Assembly: GCA_964567585.1 (NCBI GenBank)
Contig: CAZMND010000052.1
Coordinates: 1-14,373 of the forward strand
Origin: CALZKI01 sp964567585
GTDB taxonomy: Bacteria; Bacillota; Clostridia; Lachnospirales; Lachnospiraceae
Length of the DNA: 14,373 bases
Direction: 5' to 3'
This document shows, piece by piece, positions 1 through 6,710 of the stretch. The notes beneath the pieces are model-generated. The model was not told the origin of the DNA. It saw only the letters and a program-made list of their open reading frames with translations, and ran no database searches. Numbering within the stretch: position 1 is the first letter of the stretch; each line of letters starts with the position of its first letter. Made by a program: the position numbers and the translations under genes.

Positions 1-71
1 TCGAACCCACGTGCCCTTGCGGACAAACGGTTTTCAAGACCGCCTCGTTATGACCTCTTCGATACCTCTCC
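1..71 (-). tRNA. tRNA-Ser (anticodon UGA), 3' end cut off by window edge
   Basis: Read on the minus strand from position 71, the sequence gives a class II tRNA. It has a GGAGAGG acceptor 5' strand, a D-arm, an anticodon stem-loop with loop CTTGAAA (anticodon TGA, complement of plus 34-36), a long variable arm typical of Ser, and the start of the T-arm ending in GGGTTCGA at position 1. About 17 bases, comprising the rest of the T-stem and the acceptor 3' strand, lie outside the window. It decodes UCA and, by wobble, other UCN codons. It has its own promoter at 114-142 and is separated from the upstream ispD operon by a terminator, so it is probably transcribed independently. Confidence 0.95.
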
Positions 72-78
72 ATATGTG

Positions 79-109
79 TTTGCCGCTAACCGTTTTCATC
101 AGCGGCAAA
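79..109 (-). repeat. 9-bp perfect inverted repeat in the tRNA-Ser 5' leader
   Basis: TTTGCCGCT at 79-87 is matched by AGCGGCAAA at 101-109, with a 13-base loop. The promoter at 114-142 predicts a transcription start near 106-110, so the nascent tRNA-Ser precursor would begin with this hairpin, about 7 bases upstream of the mature 5' end. It lacks a T-run in either direction and so is not an intrinsic terminator. Its role is unknown: a 5' end-stabilising hairpin, a feature influencing RNase P processing, or a DNA operator over the start site are all possible. Confidence 0.6.
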
Positions 110-113
110 TGTT

Positions 114-142
114 ATTCTAGCAAAAATTATATGCAGTGTCAA
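114..142 (-). promoter_or_regulatory. Sigma-A type promoter for tRNA-Ser
   Basis: On the minus strand a perfect -35 TTGACA (plus 137-142) is followed by a 17-bp spacer and a -10 TAGAAT (plus 114-119). The spacer is AT-rich. Predicted transcription starts at about 106-110, some 35-39 bases before the mature tRNA 5' end. The near-consensus quality fits a strongly expressed stable RNA. Confidence 0.8.
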
Positions 143-191
143 CAACTTTTTTTAAAATTTTTTCGATAAATTTTTTTCTCTTTTTTAGACA

Positions 192-222
192 CAAAAAAAC
201 ACCGATTTCTCGGCATTTTTCC
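192..222 (-). terminator. Intrinsic terminator after ispD
   Basis: Just downstream of the ispD stop, the minus strand reads an A-tract, then CCGA, a GAAA tetraloop and TCGG. The stem extends through G-U wobble and A-U pairs and is followed by TGTTTTTTT. The GC core is short (4 bp) but the GNRA loop and U-run are convincing. It closes the long operon and insulates the tRNA-Ser gene. The A/T symmetry means it might also work for plus-strand transcripts. Confidence 0.65.
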
Positions 223-232
223 GCTATTTGTT

Positions 233-949
233 TTATCTGTTTAATATCTGTTCTGCAAAAATCAAATCGTCAGGTGTTGTTATTTTTATATTTTCATAGG
301 AACCTTCTACCACACAAACAGGTATGTCGCCAAAGGTTTCCATTACCATCGCATCGTCTGTGACGGATATATCAAGCTGACCATTTTGTTCCATATCCAT
401 CATTTTATCGTAAGCCGCTTTTATTTTGGAATATGCAAATGCCTGCGGTGTCTGAACCGACCACAGTGTCGCTCTATCAGGAGTACTCTGCACAATTCCT
501 TCTTTTCCTATTACTTTAATGGTATCCTTTACAGGTACTGCTACAATACAAGCACCCTTACCCTCAGCCGCTTCATAAGCTCTTTGTAAAATTGCCTCCG
601 ACACAAAAGGTCTGGCGCCATCGTGTATAAATACAAGACTTTCTCCTTTTTGTGTTGAAAAGATGTAACTAAGAGCCTGATAAACGGAATGATAACGTTC
701 TCTGCCTCCCGTAATAATTGCCGATACTTTTGCAAAATTGTACTCGTCCACAAAGTTTTTGCGGCAATAACCTTCTTCTCCCTCGCCGACTACCAATATA
801 ATTTCATCAACAAAACTATCTTCAAAAGTTTTCAATGTATAATATAAGATAGGTTTTTCCCGTATTAAAAGGTATTGCTTTGGCACGGATGCATTCATTC
901 TTTTTCCCTGTCCTGCCGCCAGTACAATCGCTATAGTATGCTTTTTCAT
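233..949 (-). CDS. ispD: 2-C-methyl-D-erythritol 4-phosphate cytidylyltransferase
   Basis: IspD joins CTP to methylerythritol 4-phosphate, giving CDP-ME and pyrophosphate, the third step of the MEP route to isoprenoids; it is a soluble homodimer. Its 238 residues match the family length. Visible motifs are the N-terminal nucleotide loop VLAAGQGKRM (9-18) and KQYL (24-27), with R17 and K24 as the usual CTP/phosphate contacts. GGRERYHSV follows at 81-89, the metal/CTP motif HDGARPFV at 109-116, TPDRATLWSVQTPQ at 156-169, TDDA at 197-200, and ENIKITTPDDL near the C-terminus with the substrate lysine K222. An AGAGG SD lies 6 bases before the ATG and overlaps the end of tsaD. It is last in the operon, 9 bp after tsaD, and is followed by a terminator. 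The MEP pathway role has no obvious functional link to the t6A genes. Confidence 0.96.
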   Translation of the reverse strand: MKKHTIAIVLAAGQGKRMNASVPKQYLLIREKPILYYTLKTFEDSFVDEIILVVGEGEEGYCRKNFVDEYNFAKVSAIITGGRERYHSVYQALSYIFSTQKGESLVFIHDGARPFVSEAILQRAYEAAEGKGACIVAVPVKDTIKVIGKEGIVQSTPDRATLWSVQTPQAFAYSKIKAAYDKMMDMEQNGQLDISVTDDAMVMETFGDIPVCVVEGSYENIKITTPDDLIFAEQILNR

Positions 950-958
950 CGATAGCCT

Positions 959-1984
959 CTATCTTTCTCCGAGTTTTAAATTCGGAACTGCATTTAAATC
1001 AAGTCCGCTTCTTGCGCCTTTTTTATATTCATAATATCCTGCAACACCAATCATGGCTGCGTTGTCGGTACAATAGACCGGCGATGGGTGATAAAATTCA
1101 ATACCACGTTTGTCACATTCTTCTTCAAATGCCTTTCTAAGAGAAGAATTGGAAGCTACGCCGCCTGCGATGGCAAATTTCTTCAAACCATAGGTTTCAA
1201 CCGCATGAAGAGAATGTTCTACAAGTACATCCACAACCGCCTTCTGAAAAGAAGCCGCCACGTCTGCCTGACTATATTCTTCGCCTTTCATCTGACATCC
1301 GTTTAGGTAATTCAGCACTGCCGATTTTAAACCACTGAAGCTAAAATCGTATTCACTTTCGTTTACCTTTGCTCTTGGGAATCGAATTGCTTCCGGATTG
1401 CCTTCCTTGGAAACTTTATCAATTTTAGGACCACCCGGATATCCGAGCCCAATTGCTCTTGCCACCTTATCAAATGCTTCACCGGCCGCGTCGTCTCTCG
1501 TTCGTCCTATGATTTCATATTCGCCATAATCCTTAACAACCACCAGATGAGAATGTCCTCCGGATACTACAAGACACACAAACGGCGGTTCCAAATCAAG
1601 GTTTTCAATATAATTGGCACTGATGTGTCCCTCAATATGATGCACGCCCACAAGCGGTATATCTGTTGCGAAGCTGATGGCCTTTGCCGCAGAAACACCA
1701 ACCAGCAATGCACCTACAAGTCCCGGACCATAAGTCACTGCAATGGCATCTATATTTTCCAAAGTCACATCTGCTTCTTTCAAGGCTTCCTTAATAACCT
1801 GATTAATTTTTTCAATATGTTTTCTGGATGCAATTTCGGGAACAACGCCACCATATAAGGTATGTAAATCAATTTGAGAAGAAATTACGTTGGACAAAAT
1901 TTCTCTACCATTTTTTACAACCGCTGCTGCCGTTTCATCACAAGAACTTTCTATTGCTAAAATAAGAACATCTTTTTCTTTCAT
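959..1984 (-). CDS. tsaD: tRNA N6-adenosine threonylcarbamoyltransferase TsaD
   Basis: TsaD transfers the threonylcarbamoyl group from TC-AMP to A37 of ANN-decoding tRNAs, within a complex with TsaB and TsaE. The 341 residues match the family (ASKHA fold). Visible elements are the N-terminal phosphate loop AIESSCDETAAAV (10-22), VVPEIASRKH (47-56), the metal motif HHIEGH (115-120, ligands H116 and H120), SGGHSHL (141-147), DDAAGEAFDKVAR (164-176), GGVASNSSLR (274-283) and the third metal ligand D307 in CTDNAAMIG. All catalytic residues are intact. Its start is 18 bp after the preceding gene and has no clear SD (only AAAAG just before the ATG), so expression may depend on translational coupling. 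tsaB and tsaE lie upstream in the same probable operon; tsaC is not in this window. Confidence 0.97.
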   Translation of the reverse strand: MKEKDVLILAIESSCDETAAAVVKNGREILSNVISSQIDLHTLYGGVVPEIASRKHIEKINQVIKEALKEADVTLENIDAIAVTYGPGLVGALLVGVSAAKAISFATDIPLVGVHHIEGHISANYIENLDLEPPFVCLVVSGGHSHLVVVKDYGEYEIIGRTRDDAAGEAFDKVARAIGLGYPGGPKIDKVSKEGNPEAIRFPRAKVNESEYDFSFSGLKSAVLNYLNGCQMKGEEYSQADVAASFQKAVVDVLVEHSLHAVETYGLKKFAIAGGVASNSSLRKAFEEECDKRGIEFYHPSPVYCTDNAAMIGVAGYYEYKKGARSGLDLNAVPNLKLGER

Positions 1985-2002
1985 CTTTTATAACACTTTC
2001 TT

Positions 2003-2578
2003 TTATTGAGCTTCTGCCTGCTGCCAGCCATAAATCTTCCATCGTCCATTTTCATCTTTTCTCATCAGAAAAGTTTCTGTGACCTTCACAATTTGCGTTG
2101 ACTGTCTTACATTATAAAATGCATAAAGCTGGGCCCATTCATCTCCATCTCTCTCAAATTCCAGTACATCCATACTTGATGATGTGGAATAACTGCTGAT
2201 GCTCCAGTCTTTTTCTTTAAAAGAATCTATTTCCGCCCGCAAATCATCAATATACACATCATAATCCTGATTTGCTCTCAGTTCATCATCATACAATTCT
2301 AACGCTCTGTTAGCCAACTGGATAAATTCTTCCTCCGTATATCCGCCGGCATAAAAACACTGGGTAATATCACTGTAATACTTTAAAACTTCCTTTGGAG
2401 TTGGTGGATAATTATTATCCATATTTCGTAAAAGAACATTTTGTACTGCTGTTATCTGTATTTCTGATGGCTCATCATCTTTGGATAACTTATTTGATAT
2501 AAAAAGAAACAGTCCTACAATAACCGCAACACTTACTACTATGATAATAATCGAGGTTGACATTTTAAATTTTTTCAT
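2003..2578 (-). CDS. Membrane-anchored protein of unknown function (DUF6715-like)
   Basis: This 191-residue protein begins with a short basic stretch (MKKFK) and one hydrophobic helix at about 9-28, probably an uncleaved signal anchor. The remainder (about 30-191) is an acidic, soluble, extracytoplasmic-type domain. That domain contains YPPTPKEVLKYYSDI (57-71), EEEFIQLANRALELYDDELRAN, a Ser/Thr-rich stretch (SISSYSTSSSMDVLEF) and a C-terminal section resembling a small beta-sheet domain ending GRWKIYGWQQAE. No catalytic motif is visible. I associate this type with a Lachnospiraceae family of unknown function (DUF6715) from memory, not from a search. Its ATG overlaps the rnz stop by 4 bp (ATGA at 2575-2578), implying coupled translation, and tsaD follows 18 bp later. 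Function unknown. Confidence 0.85.
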   Translation of the reverse strand: MKKFKMSTSIIIIVVSVAVIVGLFLFISNKLSKDDEPSEIQITAVQNVLLRNMDNNYPPTPKEVLKYYSDITQCFYAGGYTEEEFIQLANRALELYDDELRANQDYDVYIDDLRAEIDSFKEKDWSISSYSTSSSMDVLEFERDGDEWAQLYAFYNVRQSTQIVKVTETFLMRKDENGRWKIYGWQQAEAQ

Positions 2579-3495
2579 ACGCCATCTCCTTCCTCAAATA
2601 ATAAATCCACGCTTTTGCCATCTTTTCCGGGATAAGTATTTGCAAATATTTCTCTTGTCGCCGGAATGAATTCATCAGCCCTTGTAAGTGCCGGGCTGTA
2701 ATGAGTCAGCCAAAGTTCTTTGACACCTGCTTCCTTTGCAAGCGTGGCTGCTTCTGAAAACATCATATGTTTATGCTCTTTTGCCTTACTTAATTTATCT
2801 TCTTCACCATACATACCTTCACAAATGAATAAATCTGCGCCTTCGGCATTTTTGGCAATGCTTGGAACCGGTCTTGTGTCTGTACAATAAGTAACCTTCA
2901 ATCCCTTTCTCGACTCGCCAAGCACCATATCCGGTGTGAAAACTTTATCGCCTTCCGTAATAATCTCACCTTTTTGAAGTTTGCTCCAATACGGCATCGG
3001 AATATTGTTTTCCTTCGCCTTTTCTACTGAAAACTTACCACTACGTGGCACTCTTACACTGTAACCATAACAGGTTACATTGTGTTGCACTTTAAATGCA
3101 TCTATAAAAAAACCATCAAATTCAAAGGTCTGCTCGTTTTCTTCTATTTCCATACATTCGATTTCAAACGGCAACTCCGGAGCAATTACGCGAAGCGCCG
3201 AAACCACTCTTGTAAGCCCTTTCGGACCAATAAGTAATAATGGCTCCGTTCTTTCTGCATTTCCCATCGTAAGAAGCATTCCCGGCAAACCACTGATATG
3301 GTCCGCATGATAGTGCGTAAAACAAATAATGTCAATCGGTTTTGGGCTCCAGCCCTTTTCCTTCATCGCCACCTGTGTTCCTTCGCCACAATCTATCAAA
3401 ATGCTCTGTCCGTTGTAACGAAGCATTAAAGATGTGAGCCATCTGTATGGTAGGGGCATCATACCACCTGTTCCTAATAAACAAACATCTAACAT
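2575..3495 (-). CDS. rnz: Ribonuclease Z (tRNA 3' endonuclease)
   Basis: RNase Z cleaves tRNA precursors just 3' of the discriminator base, mainly those lacking an encoded CCA. This is a metallo-beta-lactamase fold protein of 306 residues, the usual length of the short bacterial form. Zinc ligands are visible: THYHADHISG (60-69, HxHxDH), H138 in VQHNVTCYGY, D206 in CTDTRP and H265 in LTHYSP. HKHMMFSEAA (241-250) is the conserved HxHMTF-like segment. The region about 155-180 (FSVEKAKENN...LQKGE) corresponds to the usual RNase Z segment around the tRNA-binding exosite. A strong GGAGGGG SD precedes the ATG. It sits 56 bp after the small Cys-rich gene and overlaps the next gene by 4 bp. With the tsa genes nearby, the cluster has a tRNA-maturation theme. 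Confidence 0.95.
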   Translation of the reverse strand: MLDVCLLGTGGMMPLPYRWLTSLMLRYNGQSILIDCGEGTQVAMKEKGWSPKPIDIICFTHYHADHISGLPGMLLTMGNAERTEPLLLIGPKGLTRVVSALRVIAPELPFEIECMEIEENEQTFEFDGFFIDAFKVQHNVTCYGYSVRVPRSGKFSVEKAKENNIPMPYWSKLQKGEIITEGDKVFTPDMVLGESRKGLKVTYCTDTRPVPSIAKNAEGADLFICEGMYGEEDKLSKAKEHKHMMFSEAATLAKEAGVKELWLTHYSPALTRADEFIPATREIFANTYPGKDGKSVDLLFEEGDGV

Positions 3496-3515
3496 TTTTA
3501 CCCCTCCATTTTTCT

Positions 3516-3539
3516 AAAAGGCATTTTATACGCCCTTTT
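3516..3539 (-). other. Weak hairpin between the Cys-rich gene and rnz
   Basis: In the 56-bp gap, AAAAGGC at 3516-3522 can pair with GCCCTTTT at 3532-3539, allowing one bulged base, over a 9-base loop. On the minus strand only TTTTAG follows the stem, so it is at best a weak terminator, or a processing or attenuation element within the operon. Confidence 0.3.
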
Positions 3540-3551
3540 TCTACTAATATT

Positions 3552-3794
3552 TTATAATAATTCCGTATTGTTGGCAATGTCTACCGGAATTTCAAATGTC
3601 CGAATCCACTCATCGTAACACGCCTCGCACAAGTCAAATTTGTGTATTTCTTCATCTTTACAGCTAAAATAACCAAAAGCATATTCAACGCTGAATACGC
3701 CTTCTGTAATAATACCGTTTTGTACTTTCATACGCTTCTTGCAACAGTTACATACGGCTTCCACTAGCTGATTTGTTTCGCTATATTTACGCAT
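3552..3794 (-). CDS. Small Cys-rich, probably zinc-binding protein of unknown function
   Basis: This is an 80-residue cytosolic protein with two cysteine clusters: CNCCKK (C15, C17, C18) and CEACYD (C56, C59), plus C45 and H51. The arrangement suggests a zinc-ribbon-like fold. The middle (about 20-50) predicts as beta strands, and the C-terminus is acidic (PVDIANNTELL). I recognise no named family, though similar small proteins are common in Lachnospiraceae as far as I recall. It has a good GGAG SD 7 bases before the ATG. It lies 73 bp downstream of rimI, behind a possible weak terminator and -10 box, and 56 bp before rnz, so it could begin a sub-operon. The tRNA/ribosome-modification company hints at a translation-related role, but that is only guilt by association. 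Confidence 0.8.
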   Translation of the reverse strand: MRKYSETNQLVEAVCNCCKKRMKVQNGIITEGVFSVEYAFGYFSCKDEEIHKFDLCEACYDEWIRTFEIPVDIANNTELL

Positions 3795-3825
3795 CTTTTC
3801 TCTCCTTTTTTGTCAATCTTCCTTC

Positions 3826-3831
3826 ATTATA
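3826..3831 (-). promoter_or_regulatory. Possible internal -10 box upstream of the Cys-rich gene
   Basis: A perfect TATAAT occurs on the minus strand (plus 3826-3831), about 32 bases before the ATG of the 80-residue gene. No good -35 is present at 16-18 bp (the sequence there is CGTTCC/GTTCCA), and the extended -10 TGn is absent, so activity would need an activator or another sigma factor, or the match is chance in AT-rich DNA. Confidence 0.25.
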
Positions 3832-3832
3832 C

Positions 3833-3867
3833 AAAAAAGTACACTTTTGGAACGTGGTAATTGTTCC
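3833..3867 (-). terminator. Possible weak terminator/attenuator after rimI
   Basis: Immediately after the rimI stop, the minus strand reads GGAAC, 9 bases, then GTTCC, followed by AAAAG-TGTA-CTTTT, which runs into T6. Either hairpin is weak (5 bp each), but together with the U-run they may give partial termination, consistent with a possible internal promoter following at once. Confidence 0.3.
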
Positions 3868-4305
3868 TTATGTTTCCTGCATTTTCCACATTATAATTGC
3901 ATCTTCTGTTGGATTTTCATAAAAGTTTTTGCGAACTCCCGCATTTGAAAAGCCCAGTTTTTCATACAACTTAATCGCCGGAGTATTGGACGCTCTGACT
4001 TCCAGTGTAAATGCTTCGACACCTTCCTTACGCATTTCGTTCATCGCAAATTGGAGCATTTCATAAGCAATTCCTTTGCCACGGTATTTTTCATCCACTG
4101 CTACATTGGATATTTCACCGTCTCCACCTAAATTGTGCACGCCACAATAACCCACTATATCATCCATAACCACCACATAAAAATGAGAATAGCTTTGCCT
4201 GAGACTCTCTTCAAAACCCGCTTTAGACCAGGGCGTTGAAAAAATCTCTTTTTCCATTTCTGCGACTTTATCCAAATCCGCTTCTGTCATACGCCTTAGA
4301 ATCAT
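3868..4305 (-). CDS. rimI: Ribosomal protein S18-alanine N-acetyltransferase
   Basis: RimI is a GNAT enzyme that uses acetyl-CoA to acetylate the N-terminal alanine of S18. The 145-residue length is typical. Visible features are the N-terminal IRxMxExDL-like segment, PWSKAGFEESL (25-35), motif A ISNVAVDEKYRGKGIAYEML (65-84) with the RGKGIA acetyl-CoA loop (75-80), the LEVRASNTPAIKLYEKLGF core (101-119) with E102 and Y114 at the positions of the catalytic acid/base pair, and the C-terminal YENPTEDAIIMWK. Its ATG overlaps the tsaB stop by 4 bp. The tsaE-tsaB-rimI order is the common one in Firmicutes, which supports the specific RimI assignment over a generic acetyltransferase. Confidence 0.94.
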   Translation of the reverse strand: MILRRMTEADLDKVAEMEKEIFSTPWSKAGFEESLRQSYSHFYVVVMDDIVGYCGVHNLGGDGEISNVAVDEKYRGKGIAYEMLQFAMNEMRKEGVEAFTLEVRASNTPAIKLYEKLGFSNAGVRKNFYENPTEDAIIMWKMQET

Positions 4306-5024
4306 GATTTTTTTTCTTCCATTTCTATGCGTTCTCGCTCTGCCTGCGAAAGACGCAAATAATCCGGCTCCATATCATCTGCCGCAACAGCCTCTCCCTT
4401 TACATACGCAATGGCACCGAGCAAGCCTACACTTGATGCCCGTTGTCTGTTAAGTCCTGCCGGTGCAAAACTGTATTCAACCTGACACATAGTTTCAATT
4501 TTATCTTTATAAACAGGAACACCGTCTCCTAAAAAGACAACCTCCTGCTCCCATGTATTCACTATATTTATTATTTCTTCAATGGAAATGGCACACTGTG
4601 GTAATTCACAAACCATTTCATATACACCATCTTTTTTCTCGAAACGATAAAGACCTGTATATACCTGTTCCCTTCTTGCATCCATCAAAGGACAAATCAA
4701 CGCATTACTTGCATACATATTGTAAGCCAGGGCATCCACAGTCGGAATCGCAACGAGCGGACAATCAAGAGCCAGTCCAAGTCCCTTTGCCGTTGCACAA
4801 CCGATTCGAAGCCCGGTAAAAGATCCCGGTCCTTTTGTTACCGCGATGGCATCAATGGTCTTCAAATCAAGTTCTGTCATTTTCTTAATTTCATCCAGCA
4901 TTGGAATCAACGTCTGGGAATGCGTCTTTTTGTGACAGGTTGTATACTCTGCCACCATCACATCATCCTCTATAACAGCAATTGTTGCTACCAATCCCGA
5001 ACTGTCTATCGCTAAAATTTTCAT
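4302..5024 (-). CDS. tsaB: tRNA t6A biosynthesis protein TsaB
   Basis: TsaB is the non-catalytic ASKHA-fold partner that dimerises with TsaD and bridges to TsaE in t6A37 synthesis. Its 240 residues match the family. Visible are the N-terminal LAIDSSGLVATIAV (4-17), HSQTLIPMLDEI (35-46), the family signature TKGPGSFTGLRIG (63-75), ATAKGLGLALDCPL (77-90) and the PLMDARREQVYTG segment. It lacks the metal-binding HxxxH of TsaD, as expected for TsaB. Start and stop codons overlap tsaE and rimI by 4 bp each, and a GAGG SD lies about 10 bases upstream within tsaE. The C-terminus (about 205-240) is a charged helix ending in EEKKS. Confidence 0.95.
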   Translation of the reverse strand: MKILAIDSSGLVATIAVIEDDVMVAEYTTCHKKTHSQTLIPMLDEIKKMTELDLKTIDAIAVTKGPGSFTGLRIGCATAKGLGLALDCPLVAIPTVDALAYNMYASNALICPLMDARREQVYTGLYRFEKKDGVYEMVCELPQCAISIEEIINIVNTWEQEVVFLGDGVPVYKDKIETMCQVEYSFAPAGLNRQRASSVGLLGAIAYVKGEAVAADDMEPDYLRLSQAERERIEMEEKKS

Positions 5025-5455
5025 CTTTCTATTTCCTCAATAGTAATCTTTCTATAATCAAAGCCTTTTTCCAAATCTTTTTCGATTGTTACCTGTGTAT
5101 ATGTTTTAGGCAAAATTTCCTCAATCAGGTTCGCCCATTCAATAAAACATATGCCGTCGCCGTAAAAACAATCCTCATATCCGATTTCTTCCATTTCTTC
5201 CACGTCCCCTATTCGGTAAACGTCAAAATGATAAAACGGCATTCTTCCTTCTTCATATACCTGCAATATGGTAAAAGTCGGACTGGATATCGGCTCTTTT
5301 ATATCAAGGCCTTTGGCCACGCCTTGGGTGAAAACAGTTTTTCCGACTCCCAAATCACCAATTAAGGTATATACACTTCCCGGGATTGCATTTTGTCCGA
5401 TTTCTTTTCCTATTTGAAAGGTATCTCCGGCACTGTATGATTCTATAATTTTCAT
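5021..5455 (-). CDS. tsaE: tRNA t6A biosynthesis ATPase TsaE
   Basis: TsaE is a small P-loop ATPase that resets the TsaB-TsaD complex between catalytic turnovers. The 144 residues are typical. Visible are Walker A GDLGVGKT (33-40), VFTQGVAKGL (41-50), the switch-like SSPTFTI (57-63), HFDVYRIGD (76-84, Walker B region), EEIGYEDCF (89-97) and FIEWANLIEEILP (104-116), all canonical. A GAGG SD lies 6 bases before the ATG, inside the YcxB-like gene that it overlaps by 4 bp. tsaB overlaps its end in the same way, so the upstream membrane protein gene and the tsa genes are probably translationally coupled. Confidence 0.95.
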   Translation of the reverse strand: MKIIESYSAGDTFQIGKEIGQNAIPGSVYTLIGDLGVGKTVFTQGVAKGLDIKEPISSPTFTILQVYEEGRMPFYHFDVYRIGDVEEMEEIGYEDCFYGDGICFIEWANLIEEILPKTYTQVTIEKDLEKGFDYRKITIEEIER

Positions 5456-5937
5456 AAATAACCTCTTATCTTCACCTTTTTAGGTTCCATATTCACTGAG
5501 ATAATTTCCATTAGTTTCGGCACATCCGTTCCCAAATCTTTTCTCGGAAAAATACATGCATTAACCCTTGTTGTGTATAAAATAATACTCTTTTGTGTCG
5601 AAACCGCTTTATACATATTGGCCCATTCCTGCATCTCTTCCTGTCCATCCTGAGAAACAAACACCCCTTCTTCACACAAACGATAGTGAAGCGGCTTTTT
5701 GAATGCAGGACTTGCAAGCTGCTGTTGTTTTGCCTTCATAAAAAGCGACACCGGCATATACAAAAGTAAAATCGCACCGCAAATAATAAACGGTATGTGT
5801 CCGTTTACAATTCCGCCAATTAAAATGAGCGCACCTACAATATTTACAATCAAATTCGATATTTTGGAATAATTGTGATACATAAGAAAATCATACAATA
5901 TTCCGCCTGTTATTTTTACGTCAAATTCCATTTCCAT
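5452..5937 (-). CDS. YcxB-like membrane protein
   Basis: This 161-residue protein has a short N-terminal beta-like segment (MEMEFDVKITGGILYDFLMY), two closely spaced transmembrane helices at about 27-44 and 48-66, then a cytosolic C-terminal domain (about 70-161) with the strand pattern of YcxB-type domains (PLHYRLCEEGVFVSQ, WANMYKAVSTQKSIILYT, NACIFPRKDLG). YcxB is a family without a clear assigned function. The stop overlaps the tsaE ATG by 4 bp and the start lies 13 bp after ribU, so it is firmly inside the operon. A GGTGG SD lies about 9 bases upstream; an alternative ATG two codons in (MEF) would also work. It may relate to membrane or transport function with ribU, but that is a guess. 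Confidence 0.8.
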   Translation of the reverse strand: MEMEFDVKITGGILYDFLMYHNYSKISNLIVNIVGALILIGGIVNGHIPFIICGAILLLYMPVSLFMKAKQQQLASPAFKKPLHYRLCEEGVFVSQDGQEEMQEWANMYKAVSTQKSIILYTTRVNACIFPRKDLGTDVPKLMEIISVNMEPKKVKIRGYL

Positions 5938-5950
5938 AAATTAAAACCAC

Positions 5951-6700
5951 CTATTTCCTATGTGAATTCTTTAATATAGGACTCAGTTTTTTATAAATTA
6001 ATATCGTTATCAGGGACACAATTCCACCCTTAATCAAATTAAGTGGCACCACTGCAAATAAAACCAGCGTTGTCACATCGGTAATATTCGGATTTACTGC
6101 GGTTCCCATATCTACGATACTCTTTCCTGACCCATCCGGAAGCAGAGGCATACCATACATTTTCGCAAAAGTCGGCAATAAAAACAAGGCATTGAGCCAT
6201 GAGCCAACCACGGTCATAAATACTGTTCCTACTATACTAGAAAAAATAGCACTTTTTTTGCTTTTTTTCAACCAATATAAAAAAGAAGCCGGCAAAATAA
6301 AACTACAACCTACCACAAAATTTGCCAATTCTCCAACAAGTGCCGTACTGGTTCCTTTTGTCATGAGTTTCAATAATATCTTACAGAATTCAATCATTAC
6401 ACCCGTCACAGGTCCAAATGCAAATCCGCCTACAAGTGCCGGCAACTCGCTTAAATCCAGTTTGTAAAACGGCGGTGCAAACGGTACCGGAACTTCCAGT
6501 ATCATAAGAACTGTTGAAATAGCGGAAAACATACCTATCATCGCCACTTTTCTTGTGTTAAAAACTTTTTCTTTTTTTCCTTTTCTTATTTGCATCCATT
6601 TTTCTGCCAGATATGCAAGCAAAAAAATAAGAGTTACTATTCCTAGAAACTCCACGGCAAATAAAACGTCATCAGCTACACTTTGTACAAATGATTTCAT
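5951..6700 (-). CDS. ribU: Riboflavin ECF transporter S component (RibU-like)
   Basis: RibU is the membrane substrate-binding subunit of an energy-coupling-factor transporter and takes up riboflavin with shared EcfA/A'/T subunits encoded elsewhere. The 249 residues contain a conserved core from about residue 46 (FNTRKVAMIGMFSAISTVLM), with about six hydrophobic segments, FYKLDLSELPALVGGFAFGP (the KLDxSxLP-type motif of RibU), IEFCKILLKL and VGELANF. The first 45 residues add an extra hydrophobic helix (about 16-35) and a basic stretch (RKGKKEK), longer than the roughly 200-residue RibU usually described. Substrate assignment rests on the FMN riboswitch immediately upstream, which also controls it. 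The SD (AAGGAG, 11-16 bases before the ATG) is inside the riboswitch P1 stem. It is the first gene of the operon and has its own promoter. Confidence 0.92.
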   Translation of the reverse strand: MKSFVQSVADDVLFAVEFLGIVTLIFLLAYLAEKWMQIRKGKKEKVFNTRKVAMIGMFSAISTVLMILEVPVPFAPPFYKLDLSELPALVGGFAFGPVTGVMIEFCKILLKLMTKGTSTALVGELANFVVGCSFILPASFLYWLKKSKKSAIFSSIVGTVFMTVVGSWLNALFLLPTFAKMYGMPLLPDGSGKSIVDMGTAVNPNITDVTTLVLFAVVPLNLIKGGIVSLITILIYKKLSPILKNSHRK

Positions 6701-6710
6701 AATCTTTCTC

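Noticed and set aside
136..363. 75-codon plus-strand frame over the ispD terminator
   Set aside because: It runs through the promoter and terminator sequences and the end of ispD; Phe/Leu-rich and without an SD.
1547..1858. 103-codon plus-strand open frame opposite tsaD
   Set aside because: It is antisense to conserved tsaD motifs, with no SD and no recognisable protein features.
4982..5365. 127-codon plus-strand open frame opposite tsaE
   Set aside because: It mirrors the conserved tsaE frame; composition and lack of a start signal indicate chance.
2575..5940. Overlapping genes as evidence of frameshift or assembly error
   Set aside because: The four 4-bp overlaps are standard ATGA couplings, and each protein is full length with intact motifs.
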